DNA from: Desulfobacula sp964636495
GTDB lineage: Bacteria; Desulfobacterota; Desulfobacteria; Desulfobacterales; Desulfobacteraceae
Assembly: GCA_964636495.1 (NCBI GenBank)
Contig: CAZWSL010000003.1
Coordinates: forward strand, 1-64,000
Direction of reading: 5' to 3'
Length of the DNA: 64,000 nucleotides
In this document: piece after piece, positions 8,786 to 17,918 of the stretch
Layout: every line of letters begins with the position of its first letter
How positions within the stretch are numbered: position 1 is the first letter of the stretch
Program-made: the position numbers and the translations under genes
Notes under the pieces: generated by a model
The model's input: the letters and a program-made list of their open reading frames with translations, nothing else
Database searches by the model: none
What the model was told of the DNA's origin: nothing

Positions 8786-10432
8786 ATGGAACTTATAAGT
8801 CAACATGTTAAAAGCATAATGGAAGAGTGCAAAATCAGAGCCCGTGACAAAGGGTTGAAATTTAATGATGAAACCCTTGAATATGTTGTAACGAACCGGG
8901 ATATGATTGAATTGAGTCCTAAAGTAATGATACCAACTCTTTATGATTACTGGGTTCACGATGTAAGAGTTCTTTCAGGAAAAGGCATGTATGAGGCCTA
9001 TCCTTCAAATCCTTATGAAACTGTTATCAATACCAGGCCGGCTATTTCATTTTACAATGATAATAATCCTGACTGGCTTAATGTCATGATTTTTTATCAT
9101 GTGCTGGGACATATTGATTTTTTCCAGAATAACCTTTTTTATAAAAATACGTGGGATATTGATCTGGCGGGACAGGCTCTGGCAGATAAGAGAATTATTG
9201 CCCGCCTGCGATCTGAAAAGGGAAGGTGGGTTGATTATGCAATTGAGTTTGCCCGTGGAGTTGACAATCTTGTTGGATATCATCAGGAATTAAATAAACT
9301 CATTGAAAAAAAGAGCAGGCATAAGATGGATAAGAGTGATTTTTATTTTGACATATTTCTGCAGAAAATAAAAAAAATTCCACAATATAAATATCTGAAA
9401 GAGATTGAGAGGTATAATAGATTAAATAAAAAAGAAAAAGAGTTTTTTGATGAAGTGGTACAAAAATACCCTGAATTTATAGAGTTTTATAAAAAAGAGA
9501 ATTCAGTTAATAAAAATTTTAAGCCGGATGTGATGCAGTTTATCATTTCACACTCCCCGTTTTTAAAAGAGGAAGAAAACAAATGGATTAAATCTGTTAT
9601 CCAGATTGTTCGCAATACATCCCTCTATTTCCAGCCCCAGATCAGAACAAAGATCATGAATGAGGGGTGGGCAAGTTACTGGCATGAATATCTGTTTATG
9701 AGAGATGATAGAATAAAGGGACATGAAGCAGATTTCGCAAAAGTGAATGCAGGCGTAACATCCATGCCAAAAGTCGGGTTGAATCCATATGCACTTGGAT
9801 TAAGAATATTCCAGAATATTAAAGAGATGGAAGACAGGGGATGTTACTCGATGGATTTTCTGTTTTTAAAAGATGAACAGGCAAGAAAACAGTATAACAG
9901 AGAAAAAAAAAGCGGAGATAAATATATTTTCAGTGTGCGGGAAAATTTTAATGATTTTACATTTATAAACAGATTTATTGATCAGGATTTTGTAACAAAG
10001 CATAAGCTTTTTGTTGCAGGAAAGTATCTGGATAAATCTGTCATGAGGTGGAAATATTATATAAAATCTAAAAAAGCGCGGGATTATAAAGAGATGGTTA
10101 CTGACACCCTCTATCATCCCCCTCAGATATCCGTAGACAGAGCATCTACTAAAGATGGTGTTTTATACCTAAACCATAAATTTGAGAACAAGCCATTAAA
10201 AATTGACTATATTGAAAATACAATGATAGGGATTGAATATTTATGGGGCGGGCCGGTTCACCTTGAGACATCTGAGCCTGTAGTGCCCAAGAAGGCAGAG
10301 GCAAGTTATGCAAACTACTGGGATCCTGTAGCTGGAGTAACAAAAATCACAAAGAAAAAATCTGATGATATCAAATGGAAGAGAGTAAGATATATGGTTA
10401 AGAACCGTAAATTTCGAAAACAGGAGTTGTGA
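8786..10432 (+). CDS. spoVR: SpoVR family protein (YcgB-like)
   Basis: 548 aa SpoVR-family protein, named for the Bacillus stage V sporulation protein R and for E. coli YcgB. Family features include a segment YPSNPYETVINTRPAISFY near residue 75, a His-rich motif HVLGHIDFFQNN, and the diagnostic NEGWASYWHEYLF around residue 290. The biochemical role is not established. In many proteobacteria it forms a functional trio with PrkA and YeaH, as here. The following gene starts at the base after this stop, so the two are probably translated together. Confidence 0.93.
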   Translation: MELISQHVKSIMEECKIRARDKGLKFNDETLEYVVTNRDMIELSPKVMIPTLYDYWVHDVRVLSGKGMYEAYPSNPYETVINTRPAISFYNDNNPDWLNVMIFYHVLGHIDFFQNNLFYKNTWDIDLAGQALADKRIIARLRSEKGRWVDYAIEFARGVDNLVGYHQELNKLIEKKSRHKMDKSDFYFDIFLQKIKKIPQYKYLKEIERYNRLNKKEKEFFDEVVQKYPEFIEFYKKENSVNKNFKPDVMQFIISHSPFLKEEENKWIKSVIQIVRNTSLYFQPQIRTKIMNEGWASYWHEYLFMRDDRIKGHEADFAKVNAGVTSMPKVGLNPYALGLRIFQNIKEMEDRGCYSMDFLFLKDEQARKQYNREKKSGDKYIFSVRENFNDFTFINRFIDQDFVTKHKLFVAGKYLDKSVMRWKYYIKSKKARDYKEMVTDTLYHPPQISVDRASTKDGVLYLNHKFENKPLKIDYIENTMIGIEYLWGGPVHLETSEPVVPKKAEASYANYWDPVAGVTKITKKKSDDIKWKRVRYMVKNRKFRKQEL

Positions 10433-12763
10433 TTGAATATGGGAAAAAAACCATTTAAAAGAAGAGCCATTGACAACACTTTTGATATGCTGGATGAAAA
10501 AATTACAGATTATAAGAGGCTTAAACCAATTTCCTTTGAAGAATTTTTAAATATTCTGGAAGCGAAGCCATCCAGAATTTTAAGAAATATTTTCCAGACA
10601 TTTCATGACATGGTAGCCAGTTATGTTATAAAATCAGAAGATACAATTTCCAAAAAGATGGATAAATTTGATTTTATCCACTACGACTGCTCAAAGCTCT
10701 TTGCAGAAGGCTCTGAAAATCCATATTTTACTGATATGCTTTTTGCAAACCGGTTTATGAAACAGATGGAATATCTCCGTCATGGTGCCCAGCAGAATAG
10801 AATATTTATCTTCCATGGACCTCATGGCTGCGGTAAAAGCACTTTTTTGAATAATTTGTTAAAAAAATTTGAGCTTTATGCAAATACAAAAGAGGGGCTC
10901 AGATATGAAATAGTATGGCATATTGACATTAATAAACTGAAAAACAGGGGACAGTCTGTCTCTGTTGATACCTTTGAAAAACTGATACATTTTGTAGAAA
11001 AAAGAGAAGATGATACATCAACTCTGAAAAGCGGGAAACAGGAATCAGTTGAAAAGAAGTTTGCTGATACAAACCTGGATTATCTTGAAATTCCATGTAT
11101 TTCACACGATAATCCCTTCCTTGCAATACCCAAAGATCAAAGAAGGGAAGTCCTTGATGGTCTGATCAAAAATGATGAGTTTAAATGGCATCTGTTTGCG
11201 GAAAAAGAGTATGAGTGGGTGTTTAAGGAAGATGTCTGTACCATCTGTTCTTCAATCTTTCAATTTCTGCTTGAGCATCTTGAACATCCTTCTGAAGTTT
11301 TTAAAATGATTTATGCCAGACCATATTATTTTAACAGGCGTCTCGGGAACGGTATCAGTGTTTTTAATCCTGGAGACCATCCTTTAAAGCAGAGTGTCCT
11401 TTCAAACAGGATCCTGCAGAACAAGATCAATTCCCTGTTCCAGGACAGCAATGCTATAAATTATATATACTCAAGATTTGCAAAAATAAATAATGGTATA
11501 TATGCACTTATGGATATAAAATCCCATAATGTGGAGCGCATGGTGGAACTGCATAATATAATCAGTGAGGGGCTTCACAAGGTAGAGGATATTGAAGAGA
11601 GAGTTAACTCTCTTTTCTTTGCTCTGATGAATCCTGAAGATAAAAAACATATCCGTGATTTTCCCTCGTTTGAAGACAGAATCCAGTATATTGATATTCC
11701 CTATGTGCTTGATATTAAAACAGAGGTTAAAATTTATAATAATATTTTCGGAAGACATATCAAAGGCAGTTTTCTGCCAATGGTTCTTGAAAATTTTGCC
11801 AGAACTATTATTTCAACAAGGATAGGGAAAAAATCTGCTGCACTGGCTGAATGGATAAAAGATCCAAAAAAATATGAGAACTTCTGTGATGATAAACTGA
11901 TGCTTTTAAAAATGGAGCTTTTTTCTGCCAATATCCCCAAATGGCTGGACAATGATGACGTAAAACTTCTTGATGGTAACATTCTTAAAAAAATTATATC
12001 AGAATCTGAAATTTATGGAAAAGAGGGATTGTCCGGCAGAGATTCAATCAAGCTGTTTGATCAGTTCTACTCAAAATATGCAAAAGAAGATCGTTTAATC
12101 AATATGTCTGATCTCTGTACGTTTTTTACCAGACTTGATGACCAGACAAAAAAAGTTATTCCCAGGGGATTTCTTGATTCGTTATTAAGAATGTACGATT
12201 ACAGTGTGCTTCAACAGGTTAAAGAGTCTTTATATTATTATAATGAGGAGCAGATAGCTAAGGATATTAAATATTATATTTCTGCTGTTACAAATGAATT
12301 AGACTCAGTGGTGAAATGTATTTTCACTAAAGAGGAGATTCATGTAACAGAGGAACTGCTTGAAAGTATTGAAAACAGGCTGATGTCTGAAAATTTAGAT
12401 AAAAAACAGAGAGAGAAAAACCGCATTGATGTGTTAAAGGAGTATACAACCCGAACCCTTACCCAGGAGATGATGATTGATGAGAAAGATATTTCCGAAA
12501 CAAGACTTTTTGAATCTCTCTATTCACGATATGTTCATAATCTTAAAGGAAAAGTTCTTGATCCCTTTATTGAAAATGAGAATTTCAGAAATGCCATTAA
12601 GGATTATGATACTTCAAAATTTAAATCCCATGACAAGAGGATTAAAAAAGATGTCACTTTTCTTCTGGATAATCTATGCAAAAAATTTGAGTATAAACTC
12701 CAGGGCGCCAATGAAGTGTGTATCTATGTAATTGATAACGAACTGACCAATAAGTATAAATAA
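10433..12763 (+). CDS. Second, divergent PrkA-like P-loop protein (putative serine protein kinase)
   Basis: 776 aa. It carries a P-loop GPHGCGKST at residues 129-137, following a helical N-terminus, and continues with a long region in the order seen in PrkA-like ATPases (DIPYVLDIKTEVKIYNNIFG, FARTIISTR, then coiled segments). Similarity to the first PrkA is distant, so the family call rests on architecture and position. A TTG start at 10433 directly after the spoVR stop has an AGGAG ribosome site 6 bases upstream; the ATG at 10439 would have 12-base spacing and is less likely. As the fourth gene of the PrkA/YeaH/SpoVR cluster it may be a partner ATPase or kinase. Confidence 0.75.
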   Translation: MNMGKKPFKRRAIDNTFDMLDEKITDYKRLKPISFEEFLNILEAKPSRILRNIFQTFHDMVASYVIKSEDTISKKMDKFDFIHYDCSKLFAEGSENPYFTDMLFANRFMKQMEYLRHGAQQNRIFIFHGPHGCGKSTFLNNLLKKFELYANTKEGLRYEIVWHIDINKLKNRGQSVSVDTFEKLIHFVEKREDDTSTLKSGKQESVEKKFADTNLDYLEIPCISHDNPFLAIPKDQRREVLDGLIKNDEFKWHLFAEKEYEWVFKEDVCTICSSIFQFLLEHLEHPSEVFKMIYARPYYFNRRLGNGISVFNPGDHPLKQSVLSNRILQNKINSLFQDSNAINYIYSRFAKINNGIYALMDIKSHNVERMVELHNIISEGLHKVEDIEERVNSLFFALMNPEDKKHIRDFPSFEDRIQYIDIPYVLDIKTEVKIYNNIFGRHIKGSFLPMVLENFARTIISTRIGKKSAALAEWIKDPKKYENFCDDKLMLLKMELFSANIPKWLDNDDVKLLDGNILKKIISESEIYGKEGLSGRDSIKLFDQFYSKYAKEDRLINMSDLCTFFTRLDDQTKKVIPRGFLDSLLRMYDYSVLQQVKESLYYYNEEQIAKDIKYYISAVTNELDSVVKCIFTKEEIHVTEELLESIENRLMSENLDKKQREKNRIDVLKEYTTRTLTQEMMIDEKDISETRLFESLYSRYVHNLKGKVLDPFIENENFRNAIKDYDTSKFKSHDKRIKKDVTFLLDNLCKKFEYKLQGANEVCIYVIDNELTNKYK

Positions 12764-12971
12764 AACCGTATGCTGATGGATACACCCATTTCCCTGCATA
12801 GACTGTTTAATGACTTCAGACTGCCTGCAGCTTAATTCCATCTGGAAGATTGTTTTCATGATGGAGTGACAGGGCAGCCGATCTTTTTCCAGTTGACAAA
12901 TTTCAAGGATAAGACACGTTCAGGCGGGGATTTTCAAATATCGTCAATCCGGAATCTGGTGATGCCGGAAT

Positions 12972-13000
12972 TTGACAACTTATAAATTTTACTGTATAAA
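12972..13000 (+). promoter_or_regulatory. Sigma-70-type promoter of mfd
   Basis: TTGACA at 12972-12977 and TATAAA at 12995-13000 are separated by 17 bp, a near-consensus promoter. Transcription would start near 13007, about 27 bases before the mfd ATG. The -35 box lies in AATTTGACAAC (12969-12979), which is an 11-base inverted copy, with one mismatch, of GTTGACAAATT at 12892-12902. Confidence 0.7.
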
Positions 13001-13033
13001 TCAACCTTTTCAATAATCACATTTCAGGCAGAT

Positions 13034-16000
13034 ATGTTAAATCAGTTAATCAAACAAATTAAAAGCAGAGAAAAAAGTGTAGTTGTTTCACATGGTGACG
13101 GTTCTCATAACGCTTTTCTTATCTCACAATTGTATAAATCCATGAACACGTCAATTGTTGTTATTTTGAAAGACAGCAAAAGCGCTTTAAGTTTTGCAGG
13201 GGAGTTAAAATTTTTTCTGCCGGATGATCATGAACAGGTTATCTTTTTCCCTGGATATAACATACTGCCATTTAAATCTCTGTCATATCATAAACAGACG
13301 TCTGTTGAGAGGCTGTCTGTCCTGTCAAGGATCATGGAGCCGGGTTCAAAACACTTAATTGTTGTAACAACTGCCCAGACTGTTCTGCAGAAAGTCATCC
13401 CGGCAAAAGAGATAAATGATTTTATGGAAATTATAATTGCCAATGAAGAGATTGACAGGGATCAGTTAATATTGAAACTTGAGTATGGCGGGTATATCAG
13501 GACCTCTCTGGTTGAAGATCCAGGCGAATATTCGGTCAGGGGCGGTATTCTGGATGTTTTCCCTCCAGGTGAAAAACATCCTGTCAGAATAGAATTCTTT
13601 GGTGACCTTGTCGAATCCATGCGATATTTCAGTGTTTTTACCCAGCGGGGCATAAAAGAAATTTATGAAATAGTCATCATTCCTGCAACCGAAGCTGTCG
13701 TGACTCAAGAAAATCTTCCCCACATGCTTGCCCGGCTGAGACAGGCTGGAGCAGCAGCAGGTCTGGAGGCTTCAAAGGTGAGGGAGTATGTAAAAAAAAC
13801 AAGAGAATTTGGCAGGTTCCCCGGTATTGAGAGCATGCTTTCAATCGTTTATGAGCGTCTGGACAGTTTTTTCGATTATCTTCCTGAAAATATATTTTTT
13901 ATCCAGGACTCTCCTGCTGATCTTGAAGCAGGGGCTATGGATTTTGAGAAAAAAGCTGTTTTAAATTATAAAACCACTGCCAGAGATAAAAGACTTTGTG
14001 TAACGCCTGCATCCATTTATATGAAGTGGGATGATATCAGACTGCTTATTGAATCAAAAAAAAATATGTCCTTTAAAACCCTTGATGTTACAGCTCCATA
14101 TTCCGGCTCTGCCTTATCGTCAAATTTATCTTTTGACTATCAGGATAACAGTGATTTGTCGTCATCATTGAAACGGGAGGGCAAAAAGGACAATCCATTA
14201 TCTCCTCTGGTTGAGTGGTTTAATGATCATATTGATCATAAAAGAAGCGTGTTTTGTGTTCTGAGCCAGGAGTCACAGGCAAAAAGGCTGGTATCTCTGT
14301 TACAGCCATATGGTATTCAACCGCTGTCATGTAAAAATTTTTCATCATGCATGAAGCAGCAGACTGGAATTTATTACCTTTTTGGAGAGTTGTCTTCAGG
14401 ATTTGTCCTGGAAGATCAGGGAATTGCTTTTGTCATAGAAAATGAGATTTTCGGGAAAAAATCAATTCCCAGGCGGGCAAGAGTCAGAAGAGATTTAAAA
14501 ACAGAATTCATCACTCCTGAGGAGCTTAAAAATGGCGATATTGTAGTCCATTCCGATCATGGGGTGGGACAGTATGAAGGGTTGTGCACCCTGAAGCTTA
14601 ATGGTGTATCACAGGATTTTATCCTCATTGTCTACCAGGACAGTGACAAATTGTATCTGCCTGTTGACCGTATCGAGATGATCGGCAAATATATTGGAGT
14701 CGACGGTTATACCCCTCTGCTTGATAAGATAGGTTCCAAAGCGTGGATTAAATCAAAGGCAAAAGCAAAAGAGGAGGTAGAGAAGCTTGCAGCGGACCTC
14801 CTGGATTTATATGCAAAGAGAAAAGTTAAAAAAGGCTTTTCATTTTCAAGGCCTGATAATTACTACAATGATTTTGAAGCTGCCTTTATCCATGAAGAGA
14901 CCCGTGATCAGCTAAAGGCTATTGATGATGTCAATATTGATATGGAATCTGATATCCCAATGGATCGGCTTGTGTGCGGTGATGTGGGATACGGAAAAAC
15001 AGAAGTTGCCATACGGGCGGCATTTAAAGCGGTTAATGATGGCAGACAGGTGGCCTTTGTCGTACCGACTACCATTCTGGCAGAGCAGCATTTTACAACA
15101 ATCAGCGACAGATTTGTCAACTACCCGTTTAATATTGAATGCTTATCAAGATTCAGGTCAAAAAAAGAGCAGAACAGCATACTTAAAAAAATGAATTCAG
15201 GTTCTGTGGATATTGTTATAGGAACCCACAGGCTTTTACAGAAAGATATTAATTTTAAAGAACTTGGGTTGTTGATTATAGATGAAGAACAGCGTTTTGG
15301 TGTAAAACATAAAGAAGTACTTAAAAAAAAGAGATCCAGTGTGGATGTTCTTGCCCTGACGGCAACTCCTATTCCAAGAACGCTTCATATGTCTCTTACG
15401 GGCATGAGGGATATCAGTGTGATTACAACCCCGCCTGCAGACAGACAACCCATTGTTTCGTATATCTCAGAATATGAAGATACAATAATTAAAGATGCGA
15501 TTAAAAAAGAGCTTTCAAGAAAAGGGCAGGTGTTTTTTGTTCATAACAATATACAAACCATATCTAAAATGGCAGAAACGCTTGAAAAACTGGTTCCTGA
15601 AGCCAGAGTGGGCGTGGCTCACGGCAGATTATCCGAAACTCAGCTTGAAAAGATAATGATTGAATTTGTAAATTTTAAAATTGATATCCTTGTATGCACA
15701 ACCATTATTGAATCAGGACTTGATATTCCTTCTGCAAATACAATGATAATCAACAAAGCAGAACGGTTCGGACTCTCACAGATTTATCAGCTGCGCGGAA
15801 GAGTGGGGCGCGGTGATCATCAGGCGTTTGCATATCTTTTTATATCTGATGAGAGCAGGCTGACAAAAGATGCAAAAAAACGGTTATCAGCATTAATGGA
15901 ACATAAAGATCTGGGGTCAGGATTTCAGATTGCCATGAAAGACCTGCAGATTCGTGGTGCAGGCAGTGCCCTTGGAGCATCTCAGTCAGGACATATTGCA

Positions 16001-16519
16001 GCAGTGGGTTATGACATGTTTCTAAAATTACTGGATAATGCAATTCACGATCTCAAAGGCGAAGATGTTATTGAGCCCCTTGCCCCTGAAATTAATGTCT
16101 CCATCTCCTCTGGATTTCCCGACTCCTATATAGAATCTGTTGAGCAGCGATTAACGCTTTACCGCAGACTTTCAACCCTTGCAGATATTTCAGAAATCCG
16201 TGATATGAAAAGAGAACTTGTTGACAGATATGGTAAACTGCCGACAGAAGCTGAAAATATGCTTTTAACAATAATGCTCAGGATTTACTGTATAAAAGCC
16301 GGCGTAAAGAGGCTTGATATCTCGGTTAACATAATTATTATCGCCTTTTCTGAAAAACACAGGAGCAGACCGCTTGATTCTCTGCATCAAGAGTTAAAGC
16401 GTGTGGCAGTATTTCAGTTTGTTAAAAAAGATACCATTAAAATTACTTTTGGTAGAAAAAGAGATAACGTGTCCAGAACCATATTTGATGCCAGAAATAT
16501 ACTCAAGGCAATATCATAA
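13034..16519 (+). CDS. mfd: Transcription-repair coupling factor Mfd
   Basis: 1161 aa, full length for Mfd, the DNA translocase that removes RNA polymerase stalled at lesions and recruits UvrA. Domains in order: a UvrB-like N-terminal module with GGILDVFPPG around residue 175, an RNA polymerase interaction domain with VHSDHGVGQYEG near residue 510, and a RecG-like motor. The motor has Walker A GDVGYGKT at 649-656, a DEEQ box beginning at D750, TATPIPRTLHMSL, and the TRG-region motif QIYQLRGRVGRG. The C-terminal TRCF domain has PDSYIESVEQRLTLYRRL. It is a single-gene unit with its own promoter. Confidence 0.97.
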   Translation: MLNQLIKQIKSREKSVVVSHGDGSHNAFLISQLYKSMNTSIVVILKDSKSALSFAGELKFFLPDDHEQVIFFPGYNILPFKSLSYHKQTSVERLSVLSRIMEPGSKHLIVVTTAQTVLQKVIPAKEINDFMEIIIANEEIDRDQLILKLEYGGYIRTSLVEDPGEYSVRGGILDVFPPGEKHPVRIEFFGDLVESMRYFSVFTQRGIKEIYEIVIIPATEAVVTQENLPHMLARLRQAGAAAGLEASKVREYVKKTREFGRFPGIESMLSIVYERLDSFFDYLPENIFFIQDSPADLEAGAMDFEKKAVLNYKTTARDKRLCVTPASIYMKWDDIRLLIESKKNMSFKTLDVTAPYSGSALSSNLSFDYQDNSDLSSSLKREGKKDNPLSPLVEWFNDHIDHKRSVFCVLSQESQAKRLVSLLQPYGIQPLSCKNFSSCMKQQTGIYYLFGELSSGFVLEDQGIAFVIENEIFGKKSIPRRARVRRDLKTEFITPEELKNGDIVVHSDHGVGQYEGLCTLKLNGVSQDFILIVYQDSDKLYLPVDRIEMIGKYIGVDGYTPLLDKIGSKAWIKSKAKAKEEVEKLAADLLDLYAKRKVKKGFSFSRPDNYYNDFEAAFIHEETRDQLKAIDDVNIDMESDIPMDRLVCGDVGYGKTEVAIRAAFKAVNDGRQVAFVVPTTILAEQHFTTISDRFVNYPFNIECLSRFRSKKEQNSILKKMNSGSVDIVIGTHRLLQKDINFKELGLLIIDEEQRFGVKHKEVLKKKRSSVDVLALTATPIPRTLHMSLTGMRDISVITTPPADRQPIVSYISEYEDTIIKDAIKKELSRKGQVFFVHNNIQTISKMAETLEKLVPEARVGVAHGRLSETQLEKIMIEFVNFKIDILVCTTIIESGLDIPSANTMIINKAERFGLSQIYQLRGRVGRGDHQAFAYLFISDESRLTKDAKKRLSALMEHKDLGSGFQIAMKDLQIRGAGSALGASQSGHIAAVGYDMFLKLLDNAIHDLKGEDVIEPLAPEINVSISSGFPDSYIESVEQRLTLYRRLSTLADISEIRDMKRELVDRYGKLPTEAENMLLTIMLRIYCIKAGVKRLDISVNIIIIAFSEKHRSRPLDSLHQELKRVAVFQFVKKDTIKITFGRKRDNVSRTIFDARNILKAIS

Positions 16520-16688
16520 ATGATTTATTCCAGTTGTCATTTCTGGTCAGTTTTTCCTTTACATATTTAATTATTTTGTTTATGTTCTTATACAATATTT
16601 TGGATCTGAAAATGGTTTCGTAATAATAATTCTGCTCAATTCTATCTGAAATCAGTTTTTATAATCTCAATCTTTTATGAAAGAAGGA

Positions 16689-17918
16689 ATTATGAAAGTT
16701 AATAACAGAAAAGAATCATTTTTCGTAAAAAAATTTATCCAGGTACTGAATCAGGAGATGGTCCCCCTTGAAGTTGTAGACACAAACGGTAACACTTATT
16801 CAACAGCACAACAGAATATCAGGTACAAAATCGTGATCAGGGATCAAAAATTTTTTAAAGCGCTTGTCTCTCCTGATGCATATTCCCTAGGTGAAGCTTA
16901 TGTAAAAGGATATTTTGATATTTCAGGCAGTATTAAGGAGCTTTATGAACTCTGCTGCAAACGTCTTCTTAAAACAGAGCAAAAAAAGAGTATTCTGAAG
17001 CTCTGTGCCGGTTTTTTTGAAAAAAAAAGAGAGAAAGAGAGAGAAAATATTGAATATCACTATGACGTGCCAAGTGATTTTTATCGCCTTTTCCTTGGAA
17101 GAACAATGGGTTATACCTGTGGTTATTATGTGGATAACAAGGCAACTATGGCAGATGCGCAAAATGAAAAAATGGATATCATCTGCAGGAAATTAAGACT
17201 TGAAAAAGATGAGACGCTTCTTGATATTGGTTGCGGATGGGGGAACTTTGCCATTTATTCTGCAAAAAAATATGGTGTTAATGTAACGGGAATTACCCTT
17301 AGCAGAGAGCAAAAAATATATGCTGAAAAATGGATTGAAAAAGAGGGGCTTTCCGATAAAATTGATATAAAAATTTTAAATTACAGGGATCTTGGTGCAG
17401 AAAAATTTGATAAAATTTCTTGTATAGGAATGTCAGAGCATGTTGGTAAAGAAAACATGTCTGAATTTTTTAAAACAGTCTACAACAGCCTTGAAAAAGG
17501 CGGATTGTTCATGCAGCATACCATCACAACAAACACCAGCAGAAAAAAAGGGTATGAAAACTCTTTTCTTGATAAATACATGTTTCCCGGTGGAGAGCTC
17601 ATGTTTGAGCATGACCTCATAAGGCTTGCATCTTCTTCAGGATTTGAACTTTTGAATGCTGAAAATTTTCGTACTCACTATATAAAAACATTGAATGACT
17701 GGATCACCCGCATGGAGAACCAGAAAGATAAACTGTTAAAAATTGTCTCTGATAATATTTATCGCATATATCATGTTTTTTTTATAGGATCGTTAATCTC
17801 TTTTAAAACAGAGGAAATTGCACTTTTCCAAAATCTTTTTCATAAAAATATTAGAAATAGCTGTGATACTGATCCTTTTATAAGTCTCTATTCAAAAAAT
17901 GAAATCAGAGTTCCCTGA
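16689..17918 (+). CDS. cfa: Cyclopropane-fatty-acyl-phospholipid synthase-type SAM methyltransferase
   Basis: 409 aa from the ATG at 16689, chosen because GAAGGA sits 5-6 bases upstream; an in-frame ATG at 16677 would add four residues. The enzyme family transfers a methylene from S-adenosylmethionine to cis double bonds of membrane phospholipids. The SAM site is LLDIGCGWGNFAIYSAK, followed by VTGITLSREQ and the family motif IGMSEHVGKENM. A YDVPSDFYRLFLG segment and the C-terminal HYIKTLNDWITRME region are also typical of Cfa. The bicarbonate-site Glu region was not checked residue by residue. The 3' end overlaps the next gene, a nucleotide cyclase, by 20 bp. Confidence 0.9.
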   Translation: MMKVNNRKESFFVKKFIQVLNQEMVPLEVVDTNGNTYSTAQQNIRYKIVIRDQKFFKALVSPDAYSLGEAYVKGYFDISGSIKELYELCCKRLLKTEQKKSILKLCAGFFEKKREKERENIEYHYDVPSDFYRLFLGRTMGYTCGYYVDNKATMADAQNEKMDIICRKLRLEKDETLLDIGCGWGNFAIYSAKKYGVNVTGITLSREQKIYAEKWIEKEGLSDKIDIKILNYRDLGAEKFDKISCIGMSEHVGKENMSEFFKTVYNSLEKGGLFMQHTITTNTSRKKGYENSFLDKYMFPGGELMFEHDLIRLASSSGFELLNAENFRTHYIKTLNDWITRMENQKDKLLKIVSDNIYRIYHVFFIGSLISFKTEEIALFQNLFHKNIRNSCDTDPFISLYSKNEIRVP

